Origin: Cryobacterium sp. PAMC25264
GTDB lineage: Bacteria; Actinomycetota; Actinomycetes; Actinomycetales; Microbacteriaceae
Length of the DNA: 64,000 bases
Direction of reading: 5' to 3'
Assembly: GCF_019443325.1 (NCBI RefSeq)
Contig: NZ_CP080383.1
Coordinates: 1 to 64,000 of the forward strand
This document shows positions 18,780-28,015 of this stretch, piece after piece. The notes beneath the pieces are model-generated. The model was not told the origin of the DNA. It was given only the letters and a program-made list of their open reading frames with translations, and ran no database searches. Position numbers and translations under genes: made by a program. Numbering within the stretch: the stretch's first letter is position 1; every line of letters begins with the position of its first letter.

Positions 18780-18873
18780 TGATGATGATCGGACGGTACT
18801 CAACATCAGCGATATTCGAATATCTTCGGCGCAAATAGGAAGAGCAGAAACTTAGAGTGATGGGACGACGTAA

Positions 18874-20007
18874 GTGACCGCCAAGGATCAGGAAGTCAAG
18901 AAAACGGTGGCAATTGTCGGCACGAGGGGGTATCCGAGCTATTACGGCGGGTTCGAAACTGCGGTGCGCAGGTTGGCACCGTTTCTCGTACGTGAGGGTT
19001 GGGATGTCATCGTATACGGTCGTCACGGTGCCACGAAGGACGATGATCCCAGCCGCGAACCACTCGTCAAAAGACGAGTGACCCCAGGAATCGAATCGAA
19101 GTCGTTGAGCACCCTCTCCTACGGGCTAACTGCATGTCTAGATGTGGTTCGAAGCAAGCCGGACGTCGTGATCGTAATGAACGTTGCCAACGGTTTCTGG
19201 CTGCCTCTTCTGAAAGCACGGGGAATTCCAACGCTTGTGAACGTGGATGGAATTGAGTGGGACCGAGCCAAATGGGGCCGCTTCGCGAAGCTCATGTTCC
19301 GGGCAGGCGCAAAGATGACAGCTTGGTTCGGAGATCGCTTGGTTTTTGACGCACGAGCCATTGCTCGTCGTTGGGACCGGGAGTTTTCTAGAGGCGGCGA
19401 ATTTATACCTTACGGTGGGGATATCCCCGCGCTCCTGCCGATAGAAGAGGGACTCAGTCATCGCGGCTATATTCTTGTGGTCGCCCGTTTTGTCCCGGAG
19501 AACACCGTTCCCGAATTTCTAGCTGCAGCTCGGACCCTTGCGGAATCGTGGCCGATTGTCATCGTTGGCTCGGGGGGGTATGGCGGGCAACTCGACGATC
19601 AGGCGAGAGCTCTGGCGGCGTCCTCAGCGAATGTGCACTGGCTTGGTCACGTGAGCGATGACGTGCGGCTGATGTCACTTTGGCAGCATGCCGGTGTCTA
19701 CTTCCACGGTCATAGCGTCGGAGGGACGAACCCCGCCCTGGTGCAAGCTATGGCCTGCGGCGCGCCGACGGTGGCTCGAGATACGGAGTACAACCGTGAG
19801 GTCCTCGGGGAAGACGGCGGTCTGTTTGCGGAGCCCACGCCTGCCTCAATTACGCGCGAGATCGACCTGCTGATGAGGAATTCACTTCGTCAAGAGCACC
19901 TCAGCGGGCTTGTTGTGAAGCGTGCAAGTGCGGAGTACCAGTGGAGTGGAATATGCGCAAGATACAACGAGTCTCTGATGAAGCTAATCGACCGAGCGGA
20001 AAGGTGA
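18874..20007 (+). CDS. Glycosyltransferase (GT4-like, DUF1972 type)
   Basis: 377 residues, GTG start at 18874. The N-terminus contains VAIVGTRGYPSYYGGFET, the signature of the DUF1972/rhamnosyltransferase-like GT-B group. The C-terminal Rossmann half has FVPENTVPEFLAAARTL, HWLGHVSDDV, and the sugar-nucleotide site with GTNPALVQAMACGAPTVA and a following Glu (YNREVLGEDGG). Donor and acceptor sugars are not readable from sequence. It lies 94 bases after the priming enzyme and 7 bases before the next glycosyltransferase. Confidence 0.9.
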   Translation: MTAKDQEVKKTVAIVGTRGYPSYYGGFETAVRRLAPFLVREGWDVIVYGRHGATKDDDPSREPLVKRRVTPGIESKSLSTLSYGLTACLDVVRSKPDVVIVMNVANGFWLPLLKARGIPTLVNVDGIEWDRAKWGRFAKLMFRAGAKMTAWFGDRLVFDARAIARRWDREFSRGGEFIPYGGDIPALLPIEEGLSHRGYILVVARFVPENTVPEFLAAARTLAESWPIVIVGSGGYGGQLDDQARALAASSANVHWLGHVSDDVRLMSLWQHAGVYFHGHSVGGTNPALVQAMACGAPTVARDTEYNREVLGEDGGLFAEPTPASITREIDLLMRNSLRQEHLSGLVVKRASAEYQWSGICARYNESLMKLIDRAER

Positions 20008-20014
20008 ACGTCCA

Positions 20015-21300
20015 ATGAAGATCTTGGTGATAAACAAGTACTGGCGGAATCTGGGCGGTGTCGAGACTCACACATTTGCGGTCGCTAAGTGGCTGGCTGA
20101 CTCCGGGCATGAGGTGATCCCATTTGCCATGCAGGAAAGTGAAACCCTTCCGACCCCTCACTCGGCATTTTTCCCGAGTGAGGTGGACTTCAGAATGCGA
20201 TCTGCGCGAGGCGCGATCAAATCTGTGGAACGCTCGACTATCTCTGGCGAGACCAAGACGAAGCTGCGTGCCCTCCTTGATGAACACAAGATTGAAGCTG
20301 CGTACGTTGTCCATGCGTACCACCAGCTCGGCACAGTGGTCTTGAACATCCTCGCGGAGCGCGGAATACCCACGGTATTGAGTCTTCACGACTACAAAAT
20401 CGCGTGTCCCAACTATCGGCTGTTTTCGGAGCGGACCAACAAGATTTGCACGAAGTGCCTTGATCACCGATCAGGGTTTCTCTGGGCTCCCGTGGTTGAG
20501 CGCTGTTGGTCTGGAAGCGCTATAGCGGGTATAGCTCTTACGTTAGAGGCTACCGCTACGAGGTTGAGGCGAAGCTATCTCGCTCCGGCGGTCGTTGTGA
20601 CCACTAACTCATGGCAAGACCGATCTGCTATCGCTGCGGGCGTGGATCCTGCGCGAATTCTGCGCATTCCGCACCCGGTTGAGCTGGAACCAGAAAGAGA
20701 AACTCCATCGGACGCAGATCTCGTCATGATTGGACGTCTGGTACCGGAAAAGGGTACGGACATCATCATTCGGGCATCGGCGTTGAGTCGCATACCTGTG
20801 ACCATTGTGGGAGACGGCCGCGATAGAGGGGCGCTCCAGGCTCTAGCGACCGAACTGGGGGCTCCTGTTCGTTTCACCGGGGCGCTGTCGCTCGATGAGA
20901 CGCGCGAGCAACTTAAGGACTCTGCGGGCCTTCTTGTGCCGTCTGTTTGGCACGAAGTTAGCCCCTTGTGGTCTACGACGCAATTGCGCGGGACGTCCCA
21001 GTCGCGGGCTCCGATGTAGGAGGAATCTCTGATCAGTTGGCGGAAGGGCGAGGTTACTTGGTCGAACCCGGTGACGTCACAGCCTGGGCCGCGGTCATGG
21101 AGGAGATGATCAAAAACCCGGCCGGAGGCATCCAGAAGAGTCGTGCCGCCAGGGATTTCGCAGCCACACACTGGTCCCCGGACTCATGGGCGCACAACCT
21201 GACTGGTGCGTTCTCAAAGGCCGGAGTCAGCCTCACAACTGAGAATTCCGATTCTTCTTTAGATGTGCCGGAAAGCGGAAGCGGGACCTCAATTGTCTGA
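20015..21300 (+). pseudogene. Glycosyltransferase family 4, frameshifted near the C-terminal domain
   Basis: ATG 20015 opens a GT-B glycosyltransferase: MKILVINKYWRNLGGVET, a middle LSLHDYKIACPNYRLFS, and MIGRLVPEKGTDIIIRA at the start of the C-terminal half. After LLVPSVWHEVSPL the first frame runs into WSTTQLRG and stops at 21019, while the frame starting VVYDAIARDVPVAGSDVGG continues the conserved donor-binding block to 21300. A fifth C in the CCCC at about 20963-20966 restores SPLVVYDA. So one base is missing, through mutation or sequencing error. If the break is real, the truncated 334-residue product lacks part of the nucleotide-sugar site. The restored protein would be about 428 residues, normal for the family. 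Confidence 0.85.
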
Positions 21301-21432
21301 CCATATCTTCACTCCAACGGCGGGTATTGAGCTTGGGGCCGAAGATGACCTTCACTTCGCGCGTGCTGACTCACGCATGCGAAGGTATGTGCCCCAACCG
21401 AATCTTCAACGCCACTGCGCAAGGTGGTCTGA

Positions 21433-22470
21433 GTGACCCTGGCTGGCGAGACCACCGATGGGTCAGTCAATGATTCGTATGCACTACTAGTTGTAGTTAC
21501 GTATCGTTCCGAGTCGCACATCGATGAACTTGTGGATGTCTTGGGGGACTGGCTGAGTAGCGGGGCCGGCCGAGTCGCAATAGTCGAAAACAGTGGATCC
21601 AAGTCCCTGATTCGCGCTGTCGAGAAGCACCTCGCGTTCGCAGCACCGCGAACGCTTGTCCGCCTCAACGATGTTAATTCCGGGTTTGCCCCAGCCGTCA
21701 ATGCGATGTTTGCAGAAGCAAGATCGACATGGGGCCCTCCGGAGCGTGTGATTCTGCTCAACCCGGATGTTCGGACTAGTTCTGCGACCATCACAAGCCT
21801 CTGTGACGTTCAGGACCGGGAAGGGTACGGAATTGTCGCACCTTTGCTTGTGGGAGAGGACGGGCACACGATCGACCGCGGGAGCATGCGACGTAGGTGG
21901 AACAAGAGGAGACTGTTCGCTGAGGTGATCGGCATACCGAAAGCTGCCAAATTCTTGGGCACGAGGGACCGGAATTTATCACGTCAAGAAATGGGTGCTT
22001 CAGGACGTCTCACTGTCGACATCACCTCCGGCGCTTTCATGGCAATTCGGTCAGACATCTTTGGAGATGGACTGGATGAGCGGCTTCCGATGTATTTGGA
22101 GGATCAAGAAATCTGTTATCGATCCCACCAACTTAAGTCAGGGGTTGTTGTCGCGTCCAATCTCGTTGCGACACACCTCGGGGGCGAAAGCCGAAAGTCA
22201 AACCTCAAGAGCCAGCGTGCTCTCCGGATGATGGAACTGGCGGATGCTCCTCTGCGATCTTGGGCTGACTGGAGTGGCGGGTCTTTAGGTGTCGGACGAC
22301 TAATCGTTAGGACGGGCGGCCTTGTCAGGGTGATCCTGGCCATCTTGATGAGTCCCCTTCGTCTGCGGACACGCGAGAGCCGGAGTTGGCTCAAAGACCA
22401 GCTCGTCCTTGGCAGTTGGTTCATGCGCTATCGAGTCCGACGCCACAGCGCGTCTGGAGATCTGCGATGA
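21433..22470 (+). CDS. Glycosyltransferase family 2
   Basis: 345 residues, GTG start at 21433. GT-A fold: ALLVVVTYRSESHIDELV at the N-terminus, VAIVENSGS, VNSGFAPAVNAMF and the DxD-like LLNPDVR near 115; later a TSGAFMAIRSDIF block and a YLEDQEICYRS motif, which resemble rhamnosyltransferases of the WbbL type. Acceptor unknown. About 130 bases with no recognisable gene separate it from the frameshifted glycosyltransferase. Metal-binding and catalytic regions look intact. Confidence 0.9.
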   Translation: MTLAGETTDGSVNDSYALLVVVTYRSESHIDELVDVLGDWLSSGAGRVAIVENSGSKSLIRAVEKHLAFAAPRTLVRLNDVNSGFAPAVNAMFAEARSTWGPPERVILLNPDVRTSSATITSLCDVQDREGYGIVAPLLVGEDGHTIDRGSMRRRWNKRRLFAEVIGIPKAAKFLGTRDRNLSRQEMGASGRLTVDITSGAFMAIRSDIFGDGLDERLPMYLEDQEICYRSHQLKSGVVVASNLVATHLGGESRKSNLKSQRALRMMELADAPLRSWADWSGGSLGVGRLIVRTGGLVRVILAILMSPLRLRTRESRSWLKDQLVLGSWFMRYRVRRHSASGDLR

Positions 22471-22582
22471 GGCATCTTGCTATATCTGTGTCGCGCTCGG
22501 TACACGAGCCGGTACGTGGTGGTGCGTCTTGAATTCAGCGACGGAAGAATGGGACGGTCGCGGAGATACACGAAAATCGCTC

Positions 22583-23794
22583 GTGTCGATTTCGTGGTTT
22601 GTCCCATACTCCGGGATAGACCACGCAGGTGGTGAACTTTTACGTCGTCACTTGCAGGCGCTACTCCACGACTATGAGGTCGCGTTATTTGCCCCCGACG
22701 AAGGTCACAACCTCACTCCGGGCGATACCCACGATCCTGAGAGTGTTTCAGTTTTCAAGCTCGGGGGCACCATCCTGTCCCACAAATGGATGAGGCCGGC
22801 CAGAAAGACGCTGAGCTTTCTAAAAGGTGCAACATTGGGGTCTGATTTCGAGTTGGCGGCCCACCGTAGTCGGGTGCTGAAGAATCACCTTAGGGCCGCT
22901 TCGGTCGTAGAGTTCCAGTGGATTGAGAGTGCCTCTCTCGCAGGATGGGTACGCAGGATCGCGCCTACGGCGAAGCAAGTCTTGATCGTGCACGATCTCA
23001 ACTCGCAACGCTGGGCAAGGCTGATTGAACACGAACCGAAGAGATCTCGGCGGATGGTGGCTCGAGTGCGAGCCTGGCTATCGAACCGAACCGAGGCCCG
23101 AGTGCTCAGGTCGGTAGATCACATCGTGGTGCTCAGTGATAAGGACCGAGACCTGGTGAAGGCCGTTTGTGAGCGTGCAACCGTCTCCGTGATCAATCCG
23201 CCTCTGGGAGTGGAGGGAACTGAAACTCGCGCCGTGGTGACTCCGGCGTCGTCAGCCAGTCGTGTGCTTTTTGTTGGGGCATTTGGGAGGCCAGAGAACA
23301 GCGAAGGCGCCCTCTGGCTAATTAAGGAGGTGTGGGAAAGAGTCAGACGACAAGTGCCGGACGCGACCCTGATCTTGGCTGGTTCCAAACCACCGCCCTG
23401 GCTCGTGGATGCGGCTGAATCTAGTGAAGGTGTCCTGGTCACCGGCTATGTGGACGATTTGTCGCCATATTTCAAGCAGGCTGATGTGTTTGTCGCTCCT
23501 CTTTTCCGAGGAGCAGGCGTGAAATTCAAGACAATTACCGCGATGCTGCATTGTGTTCCGGTAGTCTCGACGACAGTGGGCGCTGAGGGAATATCCAACG
23601 CTTCTTCCTACGTTTCTATCGTGAATGACGCCGACGGCTTCGCAGATGGAATTATCTCTGGCCTCACCAACATGGCGGCGCGTGAGGCGGCCGTGAAATC
23701 TGCATTCCAGTGGTGTGAAGGTCGCTTTGGTGAAGAGAAGTTTGCGGATGTTATAGGCCAGCTGTACCACCGGATTGAACAGAGTTCCAGGTAG
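22583..23794 (+). CDS. Glycosyltransferase (GT-B fold)
   Basis: About 403 residues if the GTG at 22583 (VSISWFVPYSGIDHAGG) is the start. The frame is open upstream to 22409, so a TTG at 22529 is also possible; neither has a strong ribosome-binding site, and an ATG at 22467 overlapping the previous stop leads only to a 21-codon dead end in another frame. The protein has the HAGGELL N-terminal loop, VLIVHDLNSQRWARL, VVLSDKDRDLV, RVLFVGAFGRPENSEGALWL and VAPLFRGAGVKFKTITAM, where the Glu of the usual ExxG pattern is replaced by GAGVK as in the Glyco_trans_1_4 group. Confidence 0.85.
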   Translation: MSISWFVPYSGIDHAGGELLRRHLQALLHDYEVALFAPDEGHNLTPGDTHDPESVSVFKLGGTILSHKWMRPARKTLSFLKGATLGSDFELAAHRSRVLKNHLRAASVVEFQWIESASLAGWVRRIAPTAKQVLIVHDLNSQRWARLIEHEPKRSRRMVARVRAWLSNRTEARVLRSVDHIVVLSDKDRDLVKAVCERATVSVINPPLGVEGTETRAVVTPASSASRVLFVGAFGRPENSEGALWLIKEVWERVRRQVPDATLILAGSKPPPWLVDAAESSEGVLVTGYVDDLSPYFKQADVFVAPLFRGAGVKFKTITAMLHCVPVVSTTVGAEGISNASSYVSIVNDADGFADGIISGLTNMAAREAAVKSAFQWCEGRFGEEKFADVIGQLYHRIEQSSR

Positions 23795-23900
23795 ATGAAA
23801 AGTACGCATAGAGGGGCCGATTCAGAATCGGCTCATTCCAACCTCACGGGCATGGGGTTGCGGTCCCGATCCAATACCAGCCCGGGCGAGCGGAGAAGAC

Positions 23901-25274
23901 GTGGCTGAAGCCGTCCTTTTAATTCCGGCCTGTGTCTTCCTCGCACTCTTCACACAACGTTTCGGCTCGGCCGTAGCCATAGTCGTCGTTCTTGTAGGGT
24001 CGCTGGCGATCTTCCCCGTTGTACTCACATCTACTGTGCGTGCGCCCCATGTTGGGGTTGCGGGACCTGGCTTAGACATCTCCACGTACGGAGCAGGAGT
24101 CTGTCTGGCTCTGCTGATCGCCTTGTTTAGTCACGGCAGCGGGAGCAAGACTCAGCCGCTATGGATGTTCCTGCCTTTCGTTGTTTTCCTAATAGTTGGC
24201 ATGTGCTTTCTCTGGTCGGGCACGAATGAGCAGGTTGCGGGCACTTGGCAGTATCTGCTGGGAGTAGGTGGCTGGATCGTTGGTGGATTCGTAGGGAGGA
24301 AACTCGTCGTCGGTCAAGGTGGGACCGCGGGTGCCTTCACGACTGTCATCTTCTGTGCGATCGTGATTCAGTTTGCGCTGAGCGTACTTCAGTGGGTGGG
24401 CGTGCTTGCGCCTTCCGTCGACGCGCAAACAGCCGAGCTTGTGGGCGGAAGAGTTAGCGGTTCGCTCAATCACCCAAATAACCTTGGCAAGACGCTTTTT
24501 CTCCTGATGGCGCTTTTGCTTCCGTTCACCAAGTCTGACAATCGGCGGATCCGGCTGACCTCGCAGGCTGGCTTGATTGTCGCGCTGATTCCGCTGGGCC
24601 TTACTGGTGGGCGAGCGGTACTCGCCGGTGCCATTCTGCTGATGGGAGCTTGGGCGGTCCTGCAGCCCGCCGCGCTTGATCGTGGGCGGCGCTTTGTCCT
24701 TCCTGCAATGGCCGGATTGGCCGTTCTGATGTTCGGAGGGGCAGCGCTATCTCGACTTGAAGAAGACCCAACGGGAGGGTCGCGGGACCGCCTTCTAGCA
24801 GTTGCTCTCGACCTGATACCGTCGCACCTTTGGACCGGGGTGGGCCCGAACTCATACGTCACTGCCGTGGGTCCATACGATGCGCTTACGGCGACCGGAT
24901 GGCCAGTTCACAACACTTTCGTGTTGGGAGTCGTCGAACTTGGCCTCATCGGAGCAGTGTTGTTGTTCGTTCCCGTGGTGTGGGCTGCCCTGCGGGCCGT
25001 TGTGCACCTGGGACAAAAGGGCCCGCATGCTGCGTTTTCCGCCGCCGCGATTTCGAGTATCCCCGGCCTTCTGCTGATCGGAACCACAGGGTGGGGAATG
25101 CTCGCGGGGCCGATATTGCCATTGTGGTTTTTTGCAATGGCGGTTTTAACGAGTGCGGCCAGCGAAAACGGCCTGCGCGCGGGCCGGGCCAATGGCCAAC
25201 AGGCATTCGAGCGCGAACCAGGCCTGACGTTCCTCGCACAGGCAACAAAGCAGACTTCCATGAAAGGTAAATAA
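23901..25274 (+). CDS. Wzy-like O-antigen polymerase/ligase
   Basis: 457 residues, GTG start at 23901 after GCGGAGAAG. Ten or more hydrophobic segments and a large periplasmic loop containing RLEEDPTGGSRDRLLAVALDLIPSHLWTGVGPNSY, matching the O-antigen ligase/polymerase (Wzy_C) pattern, with VHNTFVLGVVELGLIG after it. It would join lipid-linked repeat units outside the membrane. Sequence conservation in this family is low, so polymerase and ligase cannot be separated by eye; the presence of flippase, chain-length regulator and priming enzyme favours polymerase. The last 40 residues are polar and cytoplasmic. Confidence 0.87.
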   Translation: MAEAVLLIPACVFLALFTQRFGSAVAIVVVLVGSLAIFPVVLTSTVRAPHVGVAGPGLDISTYGAGVCLALLIALFSHGSGSKTQPLWMFLPFVVFLIVGMCFLWSGTNEQVAGTWQYLLGVGGWIVGGFVGRKLVVGQGGTAGAFTTVIFCAIVIQFALSVLQWVGVLAPSVDAQTAELVGGRVSGSLNHPNNLGKTLFLLMALLLPFTKSDNRRIRLTSQAGLIVALIPLGLTGGRAVLAGAILLMGAWAVLQPAALDRGRRFVLPAMAGLAVLMFGGAALSRLEEDPTGGSRDRLLAVALDLIPSHLWTGVGPNSYVTAVGPYDALTATGWPVHNTFVLGVVELGLIGAVLLFVPVVWAALRAVVHLGQKGPHAAFSAAAISSIPGLLLIGTTGWGMLAGPILPLWFFAMAVLTSAASENGLRAGRANGQQAFEREPGLTFLAQATKQTSMKGK

Positions 25275-25276
25275 CG

Positions 25277-26149
25277 ATGCGCTCAACAAAACTCTTTTGG
25301 TGGGCCCCTTCGCGGTCCATCAGGGCCTTAGTTCCAGAGCTTCGTTCAAATCCGGGTGTCTGGGCGCGCCTTGCCGTGTCCAGCCGACGGCTTTTGAAGA
25401 ATTTCGGTGATGAATTTTCGCCCATGGCGTTGGAGTATGCGACGGGTAGGCGAGTGGAGTGGGCACCCTTGGGAAGCGCGGATGTCGTTGCAATCGGTTC
25501 CGTTCTAGACCTAGCCATCGAAGCGCAATCTGACGCGTTGTATTGGGGCACTGGAGCAAGAGGCCCGTTGAACGGTGTGTCACTAAGCTCATTCGATACT
25601 TCCCGCGTTCTAGCCGTCCGCGGACCATTAACAGCTGACGCGATTGGTCATCCAGATTCCACTCTTGGTGACCCTGGCCTTTTGATTTCTGAGTTCATAG
25701 CCAAAGCGGATAGGCGTAAGAAGCTGAACCACCGAGTATTTGTTCCGCATTTTCGTACGTGGGCTTCAGCGGCCGGAAGGCAAGAGATTCGGATTGCCAG
25801 GTCATCCGGCTATTCGATAGTCGAGCCAACTCGATCACCGATCGCCGTGGCGCGACAGATAGCGTCCGCACAGTTTGTGGCTTCTTCCAGTCTCCATGGA
25901 CTGGTCTTCGCTCACTCTCTAGGAACTCCTGTTCAGATGGTCCTCCCGACCGGCGGTGAAGACCCTTTCAAGTATCGAGATTACTTTTCATCGATGGAAT
26001 TGCCGTTCGACCCGATCACGATTGATTCTCTAGTCCTCCCTTCCACTGTGTCGCAGCGATTCGCGGCCCTCGAGAGAGATGCGAAGGTTGCCGCAACGAA
26101 CGCCGCTGCCTTGAGTGAGGGCCTCCTGAGGGCTGCGAGTCGAGCGTGA
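25277..26149 (+). CDS. Polysaccharide pyruvyl transferase family protein
   Basis: 290 residues, starting 2 bases after the polymerase stop. The N-terminal NFGDEFSPMALEYATG and VVAIGSVLDLA, the central VLAVRGPLTADAIG and GDPGLL, and the C-terminal ASSSLHGLVFAHSLGTP with its conserved His fit the PssK/CsaB-like family that moves pyruvate from phosphoenolpyruvate to sugar hydroxyls. The exported glycan is therefore inferred to carry pyruvate ketals. Length is normal for the short members of the family. Confidence 0.9.
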   Translation: MRSTKLFWWAPSRSIRALVPELRSNPGVWARLAVSSRRLLKNFGDEFSPMALEYATGRRVEWAPLGSADVVAIGSVLDLAIEAQSDALYWGTGARGPLNGVSLSSFDTSRVLAVRGPLTADAIGHPDSTLGDPGLLISEFIAKADRRKKLNHRVFVPHFRTWASAAGRQEIRIARSSGYSIVEPTRSPIAVARQIASAQFVASSSLHGLVFAHSLGTPVQMVLPTGGEDPFKYRDYFSSMELPFDPITIDSLVLPSTVSQRFAALERDAKVAATNAAALSEGLLRAASRA

Positions 26150-26252
26150 GCACGAGCCGGGTTCACGCTCGGGGCGCCGGCGAGAAGGAGTCTAGGTCCT
26201 TGATTGCGCTCGTGAGAATCACGTCCAATCGCGACCCTTCGGAGGAGCTGAG

Positions 26253-27815
26253 TTGGCCTCTCTAGGGCAACAGGCGGCGAGGGGTGGGGGAATTACGCTC
26301 CTGGGTCAAGGGGTGAAACTAGTTCTGCAGATTGCCAACCTCGTAGTGTTGAGCAGGATACTTAGCCCTCGGGATTTCGGTCTTGTTGCTATGGTCACGG
26401 CCTTGATCGGTGTCGGTGATGTAATTCGGGATCTGGGACTGTCGTCCGCCGCAATGCAAGCCCGGACATTGTCGCGACACCAAAAGTCGAATCTGTTCTG
26501 GATCAATTTGGGACTCGGCGCTTTCCTCGCCGTGGCGACATTTAGCGTCGCTCAGCCGATCAGCGCCTTTTACGGAAAGCCCGAGTTGGTGGCGATAACC
26601 AGTTGGCTGGCACTGACTTTTCTTCTGAATGGCTTTCAAACTCAGTTTCAAGCCGAACTGGGTCGGAACCTTCGGTTCTTTAGTCTTGCTTGGACCGAAC
26701 TATTGGCTCTGGTGCTGGGATTCGCAGGCGCGGTCTCAGCTGCTCTGCTGGGCTACGGATTTTGGGCATTGGTGGTCCAGCAGCTTGTTCAGTGTTTCTT
26801 CATGACGCTATTGCGAGTAGCGTCGGCGAGCTGGTGGCCGGGACTGCCTCGACGACATGCGAACATGGGTGGCCTGCTCAGATACGGCGGCAATTTGACC
26901 GGCACCCAGGTGCTCGTTTACGCAAGCTCGAATATCGACAGTGTTATCGTAGGAGCCGCTTTCGGATCGACCACGTTGGGTCTCTACAACCGGGCGTTCC
27001 AACTTCTTTCGGCTCCTCTCAATCAGTTTTTCTCGCCCATAACGCATGTCGCGCTGCCCGTATTATCTAAGCTGCAGGACAGCGCGAGTGAATTCATGGC
27101 CTACGTAGTTCGAGCGCAGCTCGTACTCGGCCACTCTGTGGCTTTTATCTTCGCGGCGGTGATTGTTGCGGCGGAACCTTTGATTCGCATCGTGCTGGGC
27201 GATCAATGGACGGCGTCCTCTCCTATATTGCAGATCCTGGCGATTGGCGGAGCCGTGCAAGCTGTGAGTTACCCGGCCTACTGGGTCTTTCTTGCACGCG
27301 GGCTGACTGGTGCCCACCTCAGGTTTTCCCTAATCTCCCGGCCCGTGGTTATTGCGATGATTGCTCTTGGCAGCATTTTCGGCGTAGAGGGCGTCGCTGC
27401 CGGCTATGCGGCAGGCATGTGCATTACCTGGCCGTTGTCGCTCTGGTGGCTTTCGCGTCAGGGTGTATCAGACGTCAAGCTTCTCCTCTTCACAGGATTG
27501 AGGGTCCTTGCTGCTGGCGCCTTAGCTGGCAGCGCTACGGGAATTCTCGTCCACTTGATTCACCCAAGCAGTTCGGTTGCGCACATCGTTCTCACTGCCG
27601 TTTTCTTGTTTGCGTCATACTCCATATTGATTCTCGTGAGCCGAAAACTGCGATCGGACCTAAGAGCCATGGTGCTCGTGCTGATGCTGCTGCGAGGACG
27701 TAAGGCAATCGGGCAGGAGACGCAGCCGCCCGCAGGCACGATGCGGGGTAGGGGGCGTTCTGCTTCGATGTGGCGCCTCGCGTCTAGAAGCCGAAGGAAA
27801 GCAAATCGGGAGTGA
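26253..27815 (+). CDS. Lipid-linked oligosaccharide flippase (Wzx/MOP family)
   Basis: 520 residues; TTG start at 26253 with a strong GGAGGAG ribosome-binding site. Begins with GGGITLLGQGVKLVLQIANLVVLSRILSP (split here by the first helix), the hallmark of the WzxC/TuaB-type PST transporters, followed by DFGLVAMVTALIGV and about 12-14 membrane segments. A basic cytoplasmic tail (RGRKAIGQETQ... to RSRRKANRE) ends the protein. Moves undecaprenyl-linked repeat units across the membrane for the polymerase. Last gene of the AT-richer core of the locus. Confidence 0.92.
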   Translation: MASLGQQAARGGGITLLGQGVKLVLQIANLVVLSRILSPRDFGLVAMVTALIGVGDVIRDLGLSSAAMQARTLSRHQKSNLFWINLGLGAFLAVATFSVAQPISAFYGKPELVAITSWLALTFLLNGFQTQFQAELGRNLRFFSLAWTELLALVLGFAGAVSAALLGYGFWALVVQQLVQCFFMTLLRVASASWWPGLPRRHANMGGLLRYGGNLTGTQVLVYASSNIDSVIVGAAFGSTTLGLYNRAFQLLSAPLNQFFSPITHVALPVLSKLQDSASEFMAYVVRAQLVLGHSVAFIFAAVIVAAEPLIRIVLGDQWTASSPILQILAIGGAVQAVSYPAYWVFLARGLTGAHLRFSLISRPVVIAMIALGSIFGVEGVAAGYAAGMCITWPLSLWWLSRQGVSDVKLLLFTGLRVLAAGALAGSATGILVHLIHPSSSVAHIVLTAVFLFASYSILILVSRKLRSDLRAMVLVLMLLRGRKAIGQETQPPAGTMRGRGRSASMWRLASRSRRKANRE

Positions 27816-28015
27816 GTATGAGCTGAATGCTAGCGTCAGCCCCTGGTCGCCGCGCGACTCGGATCCTGACTCTGGATTCTGGGACGGACATGCCCTTGCG
27901 GCATTATGGACGGCGTACCCCAAACCTGTTTGGCGGAATAGGAGTGCAAACGCCGCCTTTCAGAATCGTCGTCCACCCCTGCGAATGGCGAATTACCACT
28001 AAAGAAGGGCGCAAG

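Noticed and set aside
22467..22532. A 21-codon start-overlapping frame after the GT2 gene as the true beginning of the next glycosyltransferase
   Set aside because: It stops quickly, and joining it to the glycosyltransferase frame would need a shift of the opposite sign to the other four breaks.
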